64,000 nucleotides of DNA. Source: Sciurus carolinensis (taxonomy: Eukaryota > Chordata > Mammalia > Rodentia > Sciuridae). Within the stretch, counting starts at the first letter, position 1, and each line of letters starts with the position of its first letter. Positions 28,201-42,200 of this stretch are shown piece after piece. A model generated the notes under the pieces. The model did not search any database and was not told the origin of the DNA. It saw nothing but the letters and a program-made list of their open reading frames with translations. Location of the stretch: assembly GCF_902686445.1 (NCBI RefSeq), contig NC_062232.1, forward strand, positions 12,321,105 through 12,385,104, written 5' to 3'. Position numbers and translations under genes: made by a program.

Positions 28201-31200
28201 CCCAAGTCACTGGGATTACAGACGTATGCAACTGCACCTGGCTTGATTGTTCTTTTCTTTTTATTTTTGAGCTATCTTTTTCAACAAATGAAGAATAAAT
28301 GGTTACAGTTAAGCAGATCTACATGTCTAAACATTAGATTGAGATCACTTTTCATTTATTTACCTCAATGCCACAAGTCCACAATGCCATACACTACCCT
28401 ATAAATGAACAGAAGAGATCTGAAGTCAAAGTCAAGGTCAACCATGTCAGCAACTGATATGAGATTGATATAGATAATGTAAGTCAGCTATGTTCTTCAT
28501 AATCATCATTTAAAAGGCAGCTCAGACTACTCTGAAGCAATTCAAAAGACCAGAGTTGATATAGAACCTAAACATACTGCAATATTCCGGAACCTGCTAT
28601 TATAACTTGTGGATCAAGCAGAGAAATGACACAATAAGATAGATTTTACTTACTCTTAGATGCAGTCAACCTTAACCCTTAGGGAACATTACATTCCTTC
28701 TTTTATATGTATGAGAGTCACCTCCTCTTAGATCTGTTCTGGGTGCCAGTATCTCTCTGATTTCATAAGCAACCATAACATTTATCATTCATGCCAAAGG
28801 AGGTTTACAATGGCCCGAAAAAACAGATTTTAGCAGCAAATAAACCCTACAAGAGTCTCCAAATTGCTTACTTTTTTAGCTAGAAGGGCAGAATGACCAT
28901 GAACCACGAGGTTATTGTGATTTGCTCAAGTAAAGTGGCTTCCCAGGCTTCCTGGTGTGGTTGCCTTGTGATTCTGTCACCTAAGTCTTTTTCTTTAATA
29001 ACGCTTCTCACCATCAGTACGAACACTGGCTCTTAAGGCTATTTTTCTCCAGCAAACTGATTGCAGGCCATAAAGATGTTCAATAGCAATTAGGTTTTAT
29101 TGTTCTCATCTCACTTATGTGTATAGAAGCCATCGAAATGTAAAATGCACATAGCCTCCGACTTAGCAATTCCCCTTTGAGGAATTCATCCTGCAGATGT
29201 GTTCACGTGCGGGTGCGGGACACATGTATGCGGAAACTAATTGGCAGCATGATTTAAAGTTAACAAAGCAAGGGGCAAAACCTGAATACAAGATGAATTT
29301 AAAAAAAAAACTGATGTATCCATAAAGCAGGGCAAGCTGGGAAAGAGTCATTGATGTGGGGCAACCAGGACAAAAACCAAGGTGATAACAATGTCTCAAG
29401 CTTACTAGCATGGGCGAGTTTTTAAAAGGGAGGACAGGGATCAGGAGTTTTGTTCAATGGTAGGGCACTTGCCCAGCATGTACAAAGTCCCGTGTTCCAT
29501 CCCCAGCACAGCCAAAACCAAAACAAAACAAAACAAAAAGCCAGGGAATATACATTCATACACAATGTGGGTGAGTGATACACGTACACCTCTGGGCCAC
29601 TAACAAAAGAAATGGATGAAGGCAGTTGCCTCTGGGGAAGGAAACTGAGGTGACATGGAAGCAAATGAGAGGTAGTTTTATACCAATGTTTAACTTTTTT
29701 TTTATTTACCCTGAGTTTACAATTTTATTAATGAGTGTACACACGTGTGCACGTGCATGCACACACACACAGAATAAAGAATAGTCATCAATGCCAGGTG
29801 TGGTAGTGCACATTTGTAATTCAGGCTATTCCAGAGGCTGAGGCAGGAGGATCACAAGGTCGAGGTCAACCTCAGCAATTTAGCAAGACACTGTCTCAAA
29901 ATTTTTAAAAAAAGGGGGGGGGGGGTGGCGGTGCTGGAGATGTAGCTCAGAGCACCCTGGGTTCAATTCCCAGGACCAAAAAAAGGAGGAAAAAAAAGAA
30001 GAAAAGTCATCAAAGAATTAGCTATGCCAAAGTTATCTAACAGTGGCACCTACTGGTAAAATCACATCTTATCTCAAAGTATATCTTTAAGAAAACCATT
30101 GTTTTCCTGCTATAGTTATTTCAGCTATTAGTCAGGAAATGAGTTTATATTAAAGCCTCATAAGGAACTCTTGCTGGTGTTAGGCCTTCTTTTTTTTTTT
30201 TTTTTCTTTTGCAGTGCCGGCGATTGAACCCAGGGCCTTGCACTTGCGAGGCAAGCACTCTACCAACTTAGCTATCTCCCCAGCCCTGGTGTTAGGCCTT
30301 CTGAGCATAAGACTTGAAAGTACCATCTGGCTGGGAAATTATGGCTTATTATGATTTGAATTCAAAGCTATAAAAAGGCATGAAAAGCCAGGCCTGGTGG
30401 TGCATGCCTATAATCCCAGTGACTAGAGAGTTCAAGGCAGGAGGATTGCAAGTTCAAGGCCAGCCTCAGCAACTTAGTGTGGCCCTAAGTCACTTAGCAA
30501 GACCATGTCTTGAAATAAAAATAAAAAGGGCACAGGATGTGATTCAGTGGTTAAGTGCCCCTGTGGTCAATCCCCAATACAAAGAAAAAAAAAAGGCATG
30601 AAGAATATGTCTGTATCCTTCCATGGGGTGATCTCCAGCATATAATGTTAAGTGGGCAAAGCAAAGCAAAGCAGGAAAATAAACATGGAGAGTTTGCTAT
30701 CACTTATCTAAGAACAGAGAAGTCATAGAGAGACATATGGGTCTTACTCATATTTTTAAAATGGAAAGATAAACCAAGAAAAACAAAAGAACTAATGGTT
30801 GTCATTAGGGAAAGGAGGGAACAGGTACAGAACTAGATTTCTCTAAGTCAGCAATTGTCAATGTGGACAATTCTATGCCTGCCTCCAGGGGACTGGAGGT
30901 ATTTTCAGTATTGGGGGCAAGGTCCTACTGGCATCTAGTCCCTCACATACAACAAAGAATGATCTGACCCAAAATGTCCACAGTACAAATCATATATCTG
31001 AAAAGGAACCTGTATCTAGAATACATAAAGAACAAATTACAACTCAATAATAAAAATTAAAATAGCCCAATTTGAAAATGGGCCAAGGATGTGAATAGAC
31101 ATTTCTCCAAAGAATTCATACAGGCGGCCACTAAGTACCTGAAAAGATGCTCTTCATCCTTGGCCATTGGGGAAATGCAAATCAAAGGCACAAAGAAATG

Positions 31201-34200
31201 CCACTTCACATTCACTGGGATGGTTATGATGGAAAAGACAGACAGTAACAAGTGTTCCCAAGAATGTGGAGAAATTGAGACCCTTGTTCATTACTGATGG
31301 GAAGTAAAATGTTGTAGCCACTTTGGGGAACAGTCTGGAAGTTCCTCAAAGGATTAAATATAGAGTTGCCATATGACCCAGCAATTCCACTCATAAGTGT
31401 CATGAAAATATATCCACATAACAACTTGTACATGAATGTTCACAGCAGCATTATCCACAATAGCCAAAAACTGGAAGCAACCCAAATGTCCATCAACAGA
31501 TGAATAGAAAAATAAATGCATATGTCCATATGATGGAATATTCATTAGTCATAGAAAGAAAAGAAGTGCTGATACATGCTGCCACATAGCCAGACACTGA
31601 AAGCATTAGGCTGAGTGAAAGAAGCCAGTCACAAAGGTCACATATGAATTATTCCACTTATGTGAAAGGACTAGAATAGGCAAATCTATAAACATAGAAA
31701 GTAGATTAATGTTTGCCCATGGCTGGGAGTGGTGAAGGACAGGAGGCTTGGGGATGTCAACTATGCGGTGGGGGGGGTCTTTTTGGAGTAACGAGAATGG
31801 TACAGAATTGATGCTGTGATAGGGACACAGATCTGTGGATATGCTAAAAGACACTGCAGTGGGGCATGACAGTACATGCCTATAATCCTAGTAACTCAGG
31901 AGGTTGAGGCAGGAATATCACAAGTTCAAAGCCAGCCTCAGCAACTTAATGAGGCCCTAAATAAATGAGCAAGTCCTTGTCTCAAAATAAAAAATAAAAA
32001 GGGTTGAGGATGTGATTCCATGGTTTAGCACCCCTGGGTTCAATTCCCAATACCAAAAATAAATTAAATTAAAGACATTGGATGATACATTTTATATCAT
32101 TGTAGCATGTGATGATATCTCAATAAAGTTATTTAAAAAAACCACAATCCCCATGATTCTACATCATGTGCAACCAGAAGAATGAGAAGTTATACTCCAT
32201 TTATATATAATGTGTCAAAGTGCATTCTACTGGGGCTAGAGCTGTGGCTCAGTGGTAAAGCACTCGCCTAGCATGCATGAGGCCCTGAGTTCGATCCTCA
32301 TAAAAATAAAATAAAATAAAATAAATTAAGGTATTGTGTCAAGTGAGATAAGACAATCTCAAAAATCCAAAAGACGAATGATCTCACTGATAAGCGGATG
32401 ATAACACGTAATGAGGGGTGGGAGGGGGGCAAGAATGGAGGAAGGAGGGACTGTATAGAGGGAAAAGAGAGGTGGGAGTGGTGGGGGGGAGGGAAAAAAC
32501 TAACAGAATGAATCAAACACCATTACTCTATGTAAATGTACAATTATGCAAATGGTATGCTGTTACTCCATGTACAAACAGAAACAACATGTATCCCATT
32601 TGTTTACAATAAAAATAAATTTTAAAAAATTTTATAAAAAAAGGTATTGTGTCCACCTACAACTAAAAATTAAAAAAGAAGAAAATGCATTCTACTGTCA
32701 TGCATAACTAATTAGAACAAATAAGAAAAATTGAAAATTAAAGAACACAAACTCACAACTGGTTTGTAAGTTGCATGTTCTATTAGCAGTGGGTGCTAAG
32801 CAGCCAGGACACAGTGGTACATGCATAGTTAACTAGTGACCAGGCAAACTCAGGTAAGGGCAATCGTGTGGAGCATGCCTTATTAGCAGTGAGTGTGACC
32901 AAAGAAGGCAGAGGCAGGGAAAGAGCCAAGGTCAGGAGAGGCTTCTCAGGATGAATAGGAAGTTGCTGATAACCAAACTGTTGTTTTACTTAGATTCTTC
33001 ATTGATTTTTATTGAGATTCCAGGAGGAGGGGAATCACAAGATGGGAAACATCTCCGGCTACATGTGTTCAAACATCAAACCCAAAGCATGGGAGGAATG
33101 GGGATGCCATGGGACAAATGAACAAAGCAGCATGTGACAGGCTTTGGGGCCCAGCCAAGAAGCCTGGACTGAATATTTTAGGGGAAAAGGAACTGGCGGA
33201 AGATGAGGCTCAGCAGCAGAATAGTTGTCACTTTTGTTTTAGAAAGATAGATGGCCACCAATGTGGAAAATAGACAGACTGGGGACGAGTCTAGAGACAG
33301 GACAGCTCATTTATTTATATTAACTGTTATAAATCGTTGTCACAGTCAATTTAATCCTTTCCTAAACATTAAGCTTGAAAGCTGCTGCAAAGAGAAATCA
33401 GTCCAGGATTGTGTCTTTTCTTCAAAACACAGCTGACACGATACACAACTGTGAACAAAGCAATTTGATGTAGAAATAATAGATAACAATAAATTCATAT
33501 AAAATTTTAAATGTTCTGGCACTGTAAGGAAAAAATAATAATTGCCCCTTATGAGTTTCTGGCAAGAGCCAGAAACGAAATGACAGTGACTGGACCCAGA
33601 AAGATCAACAGGCTGGGGATGTAGCTCAGTGGTAGAGTGCTTGCCCAGCAGGTGGGAGGCCCTGGGATCCAGTCCTGGTACTGCAAAAATAAAATAAAGT
33701 AAAATATCCTGGAGAATATTCCAGAAAGATAAACAAGTCACTTACCATAGGAACTAGGGCATTTGGCTCAAACTCTGTGGAATTAGCATCTGAAAATTAA
33801 GAAAAGAGTTCAGTAATTTACCAATATTGCTAAAAATATTTAAGTGGTATTTTTTAATAAATGTTTATTAGATTTACCTTTCAAATTAAGGCAGTTTCTT
33901 GCAAATTCTATCACTGCTAGTTGCATCCCAAGGCAAACTCCTATTTTAAAAAGAACACATATACAGAAAATGAACACATTTTGTATTTATTCACATTTTT
34001 CTGTTCACTAGTATGCTGCCTGTCTCCTCCATCCAGAACACAGACTCCAAGAGAGCAAGACTGCCTGCTTTGTTCCCTGCTGTCCCCTCAGTGCTCAGAA
34101 CAGTCCCTAGCAGAGTGAGGAGGGGGATTAAACTACCAAGGATCTTCCAAAGGCCCAGAGTTGAGCAAGAAGGCACTGGAGGGCAGAAGAGGAGAGGGCA

Positions 34201-37200
34201 AAGGTCTAGAAGCTTTCCACATCTCTGCCTAAATCGAGGTAGATGTGTGGGCTGCAGGGCCATCTCAGAGGGCCTGATTTCTTCAGAGAATATTTAACAA
34301 CAGCAATTTAAAAGGAAGGCTCCCTGGGCTGGGACTTCACCTCCCTCTTAAGATTTCACAACCAAAACACAGGCGTGGCCTGAGGACTAGGATCTAAGGA
34401 GCCTCAGGCTGCTGATCTGCAGCGCAGTTGTGGGGACTGGCTCCTGCACAGTGGGTGTGAGCATGGCAGACAGCAGGGAAGGAGACACAAAATGGAACTG
34501 AACAGGGGACTCAATGGCATAAGGCTGAGACCTGTGTCACCCAAGGCCTGTTGCCAATGGATGCTCCCAAATCCATCTCCACATTTACTATAACCCACCA
34601 ATTCTCTCCATTAACAAACACCAAACTCCTATTTGAAAAGCACATATATAGAGAAAATGAACACATCCCAAAGGCTTGGGATGTGGCTCAGTGGTAGAAT
34701 ACTCTCGCCTAGCATGGGTGAGGCCTGGGTTGCATCCCCAGCAGCAAAAATAAATAAATAATAAAAATAAAATAAATAAAATGCCAAGAAGCATTGCAGA
34801 TGCTGTTATAGACATATACAAGGTATCCAGGGAATGCAAAGCAGGAAGAAATCAATACAAGGGGCATGCCAGAACAAAAGTCGATAAGCAGGAAACAGCT
34901 GAGTGCCTGGGGGACTCCGGAACAAAAGTAGATAGGCAGGAAACAGTTGAGTGCTTGGGGGACTCCAGAAAGTTCCATATGGCTGGAACGTAAAGAGCTG
35001 CTGTGTTCAAGAGAAACCTAAAGACTCATAAACCATTCTGTACAGTGAAAATTATCTTAGAAATATTAATCATGTTTAGATGGAAACCAAGCTTAAATAG
35101 AAACCTCAAAAGAAAACAATGGCCCAGATCAGCTTAGACCAAGGTAAAACGAAACAGGTATCAAGATAACTAATCCTGTCTTCTCTTGTGAAAGGGATCC
35201 CAAGAGGAGAGAGTCTAGGAAGTTAATCACAGAATTGCAATGGGAAAAATAGTCTGCTGATAGTAAAGGCAGCAAAATCTGTTCAATCGGTTCATAAACC
35301 TGTCAGAACATCCAAAGTACAGTGGGAAACTGGGTTTCTTCATGCTCCTAACCCCCACCCCCCATCCCACCCCCACCCTCCACCAGGATCCGCAGCTGCA
35401 GGGCTGCCTTTAGCACATCACATACCATTTCATCTGCTTTCCTGGTACAGAGCCATGCTTTGTAATTTGAACAAGAGCATTAAAAACACCCAACTCTATG
35501 CTGGGCATGGCGTCTACTGTCTCTAGTCCCAGCTACTTGGGAGGACAAGGCAGATTGCTTGAGCCTTGGAATTTGTCTCAAAATAAAAAATAAAAAAGGG
35601 TTGGGTATGTGGCTCAGTGGTTAAGCACCCCTGGGTTCAAACCCCGGTACCAAACAAATAAATAAATATAAGGCCAGAGGTGTAGGTCGGTGGTAGAGTG
35701 CTTGCCTAGCATGTGCTAAGCCCTGGGTTCAATCCCCAGCACTAAAAAAAAAAAAAAAAAAAAGAACCTGACAATCGAATTTTTTAAGAGTTGTTCCTAT
35801 GACATTGGTTGTTCTTTCCATATTATCTTTTCTAGAAATGAGCATACACATTTCAACTGAAACACTTCTTAACAGAAAGATTACTATGGAGTTCCGTTGA
35901 ATGGCTTTTTGCTTGACGTGGCAAGAGAACCGGTGAGGTGGGAGTCAGAGAAGGTAAGAGCAGTATAGACAGACTTCTCCCAGTCTCTTACTACCCAGAA
36001 CTTGCCAGAACAGTGTGGCAAGTTCTCCTAGGGGGACAAACTCTTTCTGTAAAGTATCAGACAGAAAGATTCTGGGTTTTGCAAGCCACAGAGTCTCAAA
36101 CTGTCATTCTACCACAAAAGCAGCCATGGACAATATGTAAAACAAACTGGTACAGCAGTGTTCCAATATAATTTTATTTACAAAAATAGAGCCGAATAAA
36201 TAATTTTTTTAAGTTTCCTTTCACAATCAGCAAAAAAAAAAAAAAAAAAAAATTAGAGCCAAGTGTGGTGGCCCACTCCCATATAATCCTAGCGATTCAG
36301 GAGGCTGAAGGAGGAGGATCGCAAGTTCAAGGCCATCCTCAGCAATTTAGGGAGACTCCAGCAACTTAGACCCTGTCTCAAAATAAAAATAAAAAGGACT
36401 AGGGATATAGCTCAATGGTAAAGCACCCCTGAGTTCAATCCCCAGTACCAAAAACAACAAAACAAACAAAAACAGGCCATGAGACAGCTGTGGCCTGCAA
36501 GGTAAGAGTTTGCCAACCCCTATAGCAGAGTATTTGGTGTCTGAATATTCAAATCTAAGTTCGCATCTTCATAATAGCAAAATTTATTAAGTGTTACTCC
36601 TACTAGGTGTCAAAAATGTAATAAAGTCATAGTTGGTATCAATAAATATGAGTTTTACCTAGAAAGGGAATCTTCTTTGTCCTTGCCCAAGAAATTGCTT
36701 GGAGTTTTCCCAGTGTTCCTCTGATTCCAAAGCCTCCAGGCACAAGAATACCACTGAAATCAATATAAGATGAGCGTAAATTTGACCATCCATTATTTTT
36801 ATTTTTAAAACTTGTGTTTTCAGCCATTCATACTTACTGATAACAAATTCAAAAGTCACTGTGGGGCTGGGGTTGTGGCTCAGTGGCAAAGTGCTTGCCT
36901 AGCATGTGTGAGGCACTGGGTTTGAGTCTCAGCACCACACATAAATGAATAAAATAAAGGTCTATCAATATCTTAAAAATTTTTTTAAATCACTAGTGAA
37001 TATATATACTCAAGATCTATTTTCAGAATCGATTACATGATTTCATATCCTGAACTTTCTTCTTGAAATCCTCTCAATGCTATGAAGAAGTTATGGCAAT
37101 TTCACATCACTGACCTTGATATATATTTTCTAATAGCTCTTTGTGGTATCTGAACATAGTAACTAGGAAACTTGATTCAATTAAGAATGCAACTGAGGGC

Positions 37201-39212
37201 CAGGAGGGTTGGCACTCTGAGCCCTACCCTAGCACAAAGGAAGCCCAGATTTTAGTGCTAAGTACTGCAAAAAAAAAAAAAAAAAAAAAAAAAAAGACAA
37301 AAGAATGTCACTGGGAGAATATGAACAAAAACAGGTCAGGTTCTTCTCAAAGCCTGTTGTAAAAATGTTTAGCTCTCTTGCATAGCCAGAAAGAGCTAAA
37401 CTGGTAAATCAGATTTCAATTGCTAATTAAATAGTAATAATGAAAAAGTCCTGGATGGAAACCTTGTAGTTAAACCCTTAAATGAAAAGATGAAGCATTC
37501 AAGAGAAAAACCAGGAAGATCCTGCTACCTCATGATACAATGCTGCCCCCAAGAGTTCTGTTCATCACTTGTGAAATAAAACCTAGAACCAAAACATGCG
37601 GAAAAAAAGGTTGTCATTCTTGTCCTTTAGCTTTGTGTATGTACTATTCATCTCTGTATCTTTTGGTAGAATCAACATACTTTCCCTCTAATACAGTCTC
37701 CCCATCCCCCCAATAAAACCATTTCAGCCACACATGCAGCCAGCATTAATCTGGCACGTTTCAAAGAAATGCCGGATGCAGCACAACCACTTGCAAAGAC
37801 CACAAGTATTTTCAATTATCTTTAAAAATGTACAAAAATTAGTAATTGGAGTAAATGGAATAATTAAGGGAAAAGTCATTGTGCAGAAGGTCCTGGGTAC
37901 TCACTCAGCTTTGCATAGCTTTTGCCAAGCTTCGTGGAACTTCACAGGGTCCTCAATTTTGGTGATCTGCTCCAAATCGATGGAGTCTATGTACTAAAAA
38001 AAACATCCAACAGATGAAAGGAAGCTTTAAGAAAAATAAGCACTCAAAAATACTAGAACTATCTAACGTTATGACACAATTATTCAATAATTTCAAATGC
38101 TGCTCGACTTTTGATGGTGATAAACCCATCGTAAATTGAAAATATCATAAGTCGAAAATGCGTGAACTGCTGGGTCCAGTGGCACATTCCTGTAATCCCA
38201 GTGGCTCAGGAGGCTGAGGCAGCAGAATGGCAATTTCAAAGCCAGCCTCAGCAACTTAGCGACACCCTGTCTCTAAATAAAATACAAAAAAAGGGCTGGG
38301 GATGTGGCTCAGTGGTTCAGTGCCCCTGAGTTCAATCCCCAGTACCCACCCCCGAAAAGAAAATGCATCAACTGTACCTAATCTAACAAACAGCACAGCT
38401 CAGCCCAGCCTTCCTTAAACATGCTCAGAACATTTACATTAGTCTATAGTTAGGCAAAATCATCCAACACAAAGCCATTTTATAATAAAGTGTTGAATAG
38501 TTTGTGTAATTTATCGAAAACTATACTGAAAATGAAAAACAGGGTAGTCCTGTGGGTGTGCTTTCACCCCGTCAAAAAGTTGAAAAATTATAAGCGGAAC
38601 CATCACAAGTCAGAGACTGAGTACAAATTATGCGACCACTGCACTGGGCCCTGGGGATAGAAAAACAAGCTCACTGTTGTGTGGCTCATAATCTTTGCAA
38701 AAATGACAAAGCCAATAAACAGACATCTGCACTATGGTGGGATCATGGCTATGATGGGCGAAGAAGAAAAAGCTTCAAATAGGAGCCACACCTAAACTAG
38801 ATGGGGACACTGTAGGAAAAAAGTAAAGAAGTGACGTCATAGAAGATCTCTGGGGAATCCAGGCCCAGAGGTGCATGCCTACAATCCCAGTGACTCCAGA
38901 GACTGAGGCAGAAGGATCTTGAGTTCGAGGCCAGGCTCAGCAACTTAGTAAAGGTCTAAGCAAGTTAGACAGACCCTGTCTCAAAATAAAAAATAAAAAG
39001 GATTGGGGATCGGGGCTGGGGAGATAGCTCAGTTGATAGAGTGCTTGCCTTGCAAGCACAAGGCCCTAGGTTCAATCCCCAGCACCGCAAAAAAAAAAAA
39101 AAGGATTGGGGATGTGGCTCAGTGATTAAGGCCCCTGGGTTCAATCTGAGTCCCCAGTACAAAAAAAAAATCTCTGGAGAGATGATATCTAAAAATCTAA
39201 GCACCAAGAATG

Positions 39213-39253
<41 letters not shown>

Positions 39254-42200
39254 TTGTGTATGTGTGTGTTGGGAGATGACCAAGGTGTGCAGGAGATGAA
39301 GGGAGGAAGGGAGAAGGATATGAAATCTCAGAGAAAAGAAAAAGTAGTGATCACTCTGAGACTCTCAAAAAGAGGCTCTACCTCTGCAGAGGAAAGATCT
39401 GATTGGTCAGAGGGAAGTAAAGGACGAAGCTGAGAAGCCATGACACAGAGTTTACACTTGAAATCACTTGCAATGGACTGAATATTTGTGTCCCCAAAAT
39501 TCATGTTGAGCCCGGTACGATGGCACATGCCTGTAATCTCAACAACTTGGGAGGCTGAGGCAGGAGAATCACAAATTCCAGGGCAGCCTTAGCAACTTAG
39601 TGAGGCCCTAAGCAACTTAGCAAGACACTGTCTCAAAATGAAAAATAAATAGGGCTGGGGATGTGGCTCAGTGGCTAAGGCCCCTGGGTTCAATCCCCAG
39701 TACCAAAAAAGGGCCAAATTCATATGTTGAAATCCTAACTCCCAATATCATGGTGTTAGGAGGTAGGGCTATTGTAAAGTAACTAGGTCAGGAGAGTGGT
39801 GCCCTCGTTAATTAGCACCCATATAAGAGAGGCCCTAGAGAGCTTCCTCACCCCTTCCACCAAATGAGGATGTTACCAGAACACAGCCATCTGCAACCTA
39901 GAAGAGGCCCCTCACCAGAACCTGACCTGCTGGCATCCTGAGGTCGACTCTCAGCCTCCAGAAATATATTTCTGGTTTTCATAAGCCTCCCAGTATTTTT
40001 TAGAGCAGCTCAAACAGACTCAGACACCACTGAACAGTCTTAAGTCAGAGGATGACAGAACAAAGAGAACAGAGAATTTAGAAAACTCACTGGTACAGCA
40101 TGAAAAATAGAGGGAAGACTGGTGGTTAGAAGCCAGTGAGGAAGATGCTACAGCAGGTCAGGCCGTGGGCTCTATTAAATGGACAATCCTGTGTACCAAC
40201 ACCTATGTGCATAATAGTCGCTATATATCTGTATTATCTCTGTATTCCCTTTATAAAAGTTACTATCTGAATACATCTTAAGATAAAAAACCAATTTAGA
40301 GGCTTTATAAAATTTGTGTCATGGCAATTTTTTCTTTTTTCTTCATGCGCTAGGAGACTTGAGGAGTGGGATGTGAAATATTCCTTGGAAAGTCAAAAAT
40401 AAAAAGTGATTAGAGTAGGCATTAGGGGTGTAGCTTAATGGTAGAGCCCATGCTAAGCAAGCACAAGGACCTGAGTTTGAGGCTAAAAAGAAGGGAGAAG
40501 GGGCTGGGGATATAGCTCAGTTGGTAGAGTGCTTGCCTCAAATGCACAAGGCCCTGAGTTCAATCCTCAGCACCACAAAAAAAAAAAAAAGAGAGAGAGA
40601 AAAGTCAGCTGGGTCATAAGCTGGGACCTTAATAGAAGTTCTTAAATTTCTCAAAATATATAATATATTATTCATTATACAATGGTTTTATCATTTTAAG
40701 CAAGATGGTAGGGCTGGGAATGTAGCTCAGCACTCAAGTGTTTGCCTGGCATGAATGAAGTCCAGGGTTCACTCCCCAGCACAGCAATAAATTAAAAAAA
40801 ATAAGATGATAATTGCTTAAATCATGATATTCCCACATTGCATATTCTCTATAGAGAAAGATAGGCATCAAATTGGTATCAAGGAACAACAGAGAAGTGG
40901 AATTCCAGGGAGATGGAATCTTCTGCTTTCTGTAATTTATATTTATGTTTTGTTTAAATGTTTTACAGTGAACATGTATTACTTCTACATCTAAGAAAGA
41001 CAAAGAATATATTCAGGTTATATATAATGACTACACTTCTGCAATTCCATAATAATGATTTTTAAAAACAAATAATCATGATTTATTGGTAGAAAGATGA
41101 TTTTTATTGATTTATTTTTAAAAACAAATACTCATGATTTAAGTAGAAAGAGCAATACAGGCCAGGCACGGTGGTGCACACCTGTAATCCCAGCAACTCA
41201 GGAGGCTGAGGCAGGAGGATTGCAAGTTTAAGGACAACCTCAGTAATGTAGTGAGGCCCTTCAGCAACTTAGCAAGACTCTGTCTCAAAGTAAAATAAAA
41301 TAAGAAGAGCTGGGGATGTAGCTCAGTGGCAAAGTGTCCCTGGGTTCAATCCCCAGTACAAAAAAGGAAAAAGAGGGAAACGGCATTTTAAGAATCTGGA
41401 TTCTTGGACTGGCGTTGTGGTTCAGTGGTAGAGCACTTGCCTTGCACATGTGAGGCACTGGGTTCAATCCTCAGCACCACATAAAATAAATAAATAAATA
41501 AATAAAACAAAGGTATTGTATCCATGTACAACTAAAAAAATTTTTTTAAAATCTGGATTCTATTCCAATGCTAAAGGGAAAAGAATATTCTATTATTTTA
41601 GAATATTCTATTATTTTCTTGGTAGGCAAATACAATGTGCTTAAATGAGCACAAAGTATATATTTAACTGGTTATGCAAAGTCTAATTTCAGAAACGTGC
41701 CTTAAACCTATGTGCAGAAAAAAGCTAGCAGAGAAGACCTGACCACTGTCGTTGGAGAAGACTACTTAAAAGATTGACCCTGGGCTGGCATCTGGAAGCC
41801 TGGATTTCAGAAGGGTTCCCATCATTCCAAGAACTAATAAGAGTGATTCTTTGTACCTAACATGTTTGTACAAACAACAACATGTATTATGGTTCCCTCC
41901 CACAGGGCTGGAATTCAGGTATGTAGTAGGCAGAGGGTGCCTACAGGACCAACCCTCAGTGAAAACCCTGGGCACAGGCTGGGTGTGCTAGCTCAGGGGT
42001 AAAGCACTTACCTAGCATACAAGAGACCATGGGTTCAACTCCCAGCACCCCAGGAAAAAGAAAAAACCTGGGCACTGAGTCTCTGATGAGCATCTCTGGT
42101 AGAGAACATTCCACACGTATTGTCCCAAGTCATCACTGGCTCACTCTGTGAGACTCCACTTGGGGAGGCTTGTACCTGATTTACCAAGACCTCTCCCCTT

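Larger units (their letters stand above)
32150..32745 (+). mobile_element. L1 3' tail, host of a nested insertion
   Basis: ACATCATGTGCAACCAGAAG to TGCATTCTACTG at 32232, resuming 32686 TGCATTCTACTGTCATGCAT and ending in AACAAATAAGAAAAATT. Confidence 0.8.
7254..33745 (-). other. CTPS2 intron of 26.5 kb that hosts S100G
   Basis: The intron is bounded by the donor ATG|GTAAGT at 33746/33745 and the acceptor TTCTAAG before 7253. Stretches where I see only unique or unassignable DNA: 8250-9000, 9210-9780, 10710-11290, 12425-13380, 13615-15340, 16730-17590, 18150-18780, 19670-19750, 19850-20480, 20515-20930, 21610-22190, 22950-23565, 25765-26265, 27265-27985, 28245-29430, 30060-30170 and 32700-33600. 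Confidence 0.9.
36030..36525 (+). repeat. hAT-like MER element, split by insertions
   Basis: CTTTCTGTAAAGTATCAGAC, ATTTTATTTACAAAAATAG, then after the inserts GGCCTGCAAGGTAAGAGTTT and GCCAACCCC. Insertions occupy 36194-36472. Confidence 0.6.
33941..36658 (-). other. CTPS2 intron (2.7 kb)
   Basis: Contains an L2-like end, an ID element, a 48-bp tandem repeat, two SINEs, a hAT-like fragment and a tiny retrocopy. Nothing recognisable in 34160-34670 or 34970-35340; 35349-35385 is C-rich. Confidence 0.9.
36754..37904 (-). other. CTPS2 intron (1.15 kb)
   Basis: Holds one tailed ID at 36863-36988 and a degenerate ID ending in a 27-base A run at 37296. No feature seen in 37300-37904. Confidence 0.9.

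Noticed and set aside
34013..34297. 94-codon open frame and its antisense partner
   Set aside because: Lies over an L2-like tail; no conserved protein seen.
34871..34966. CRISPR-like direct repeats
   Set aside because: Only two adjacent units without spacers, in a mammalian intron.
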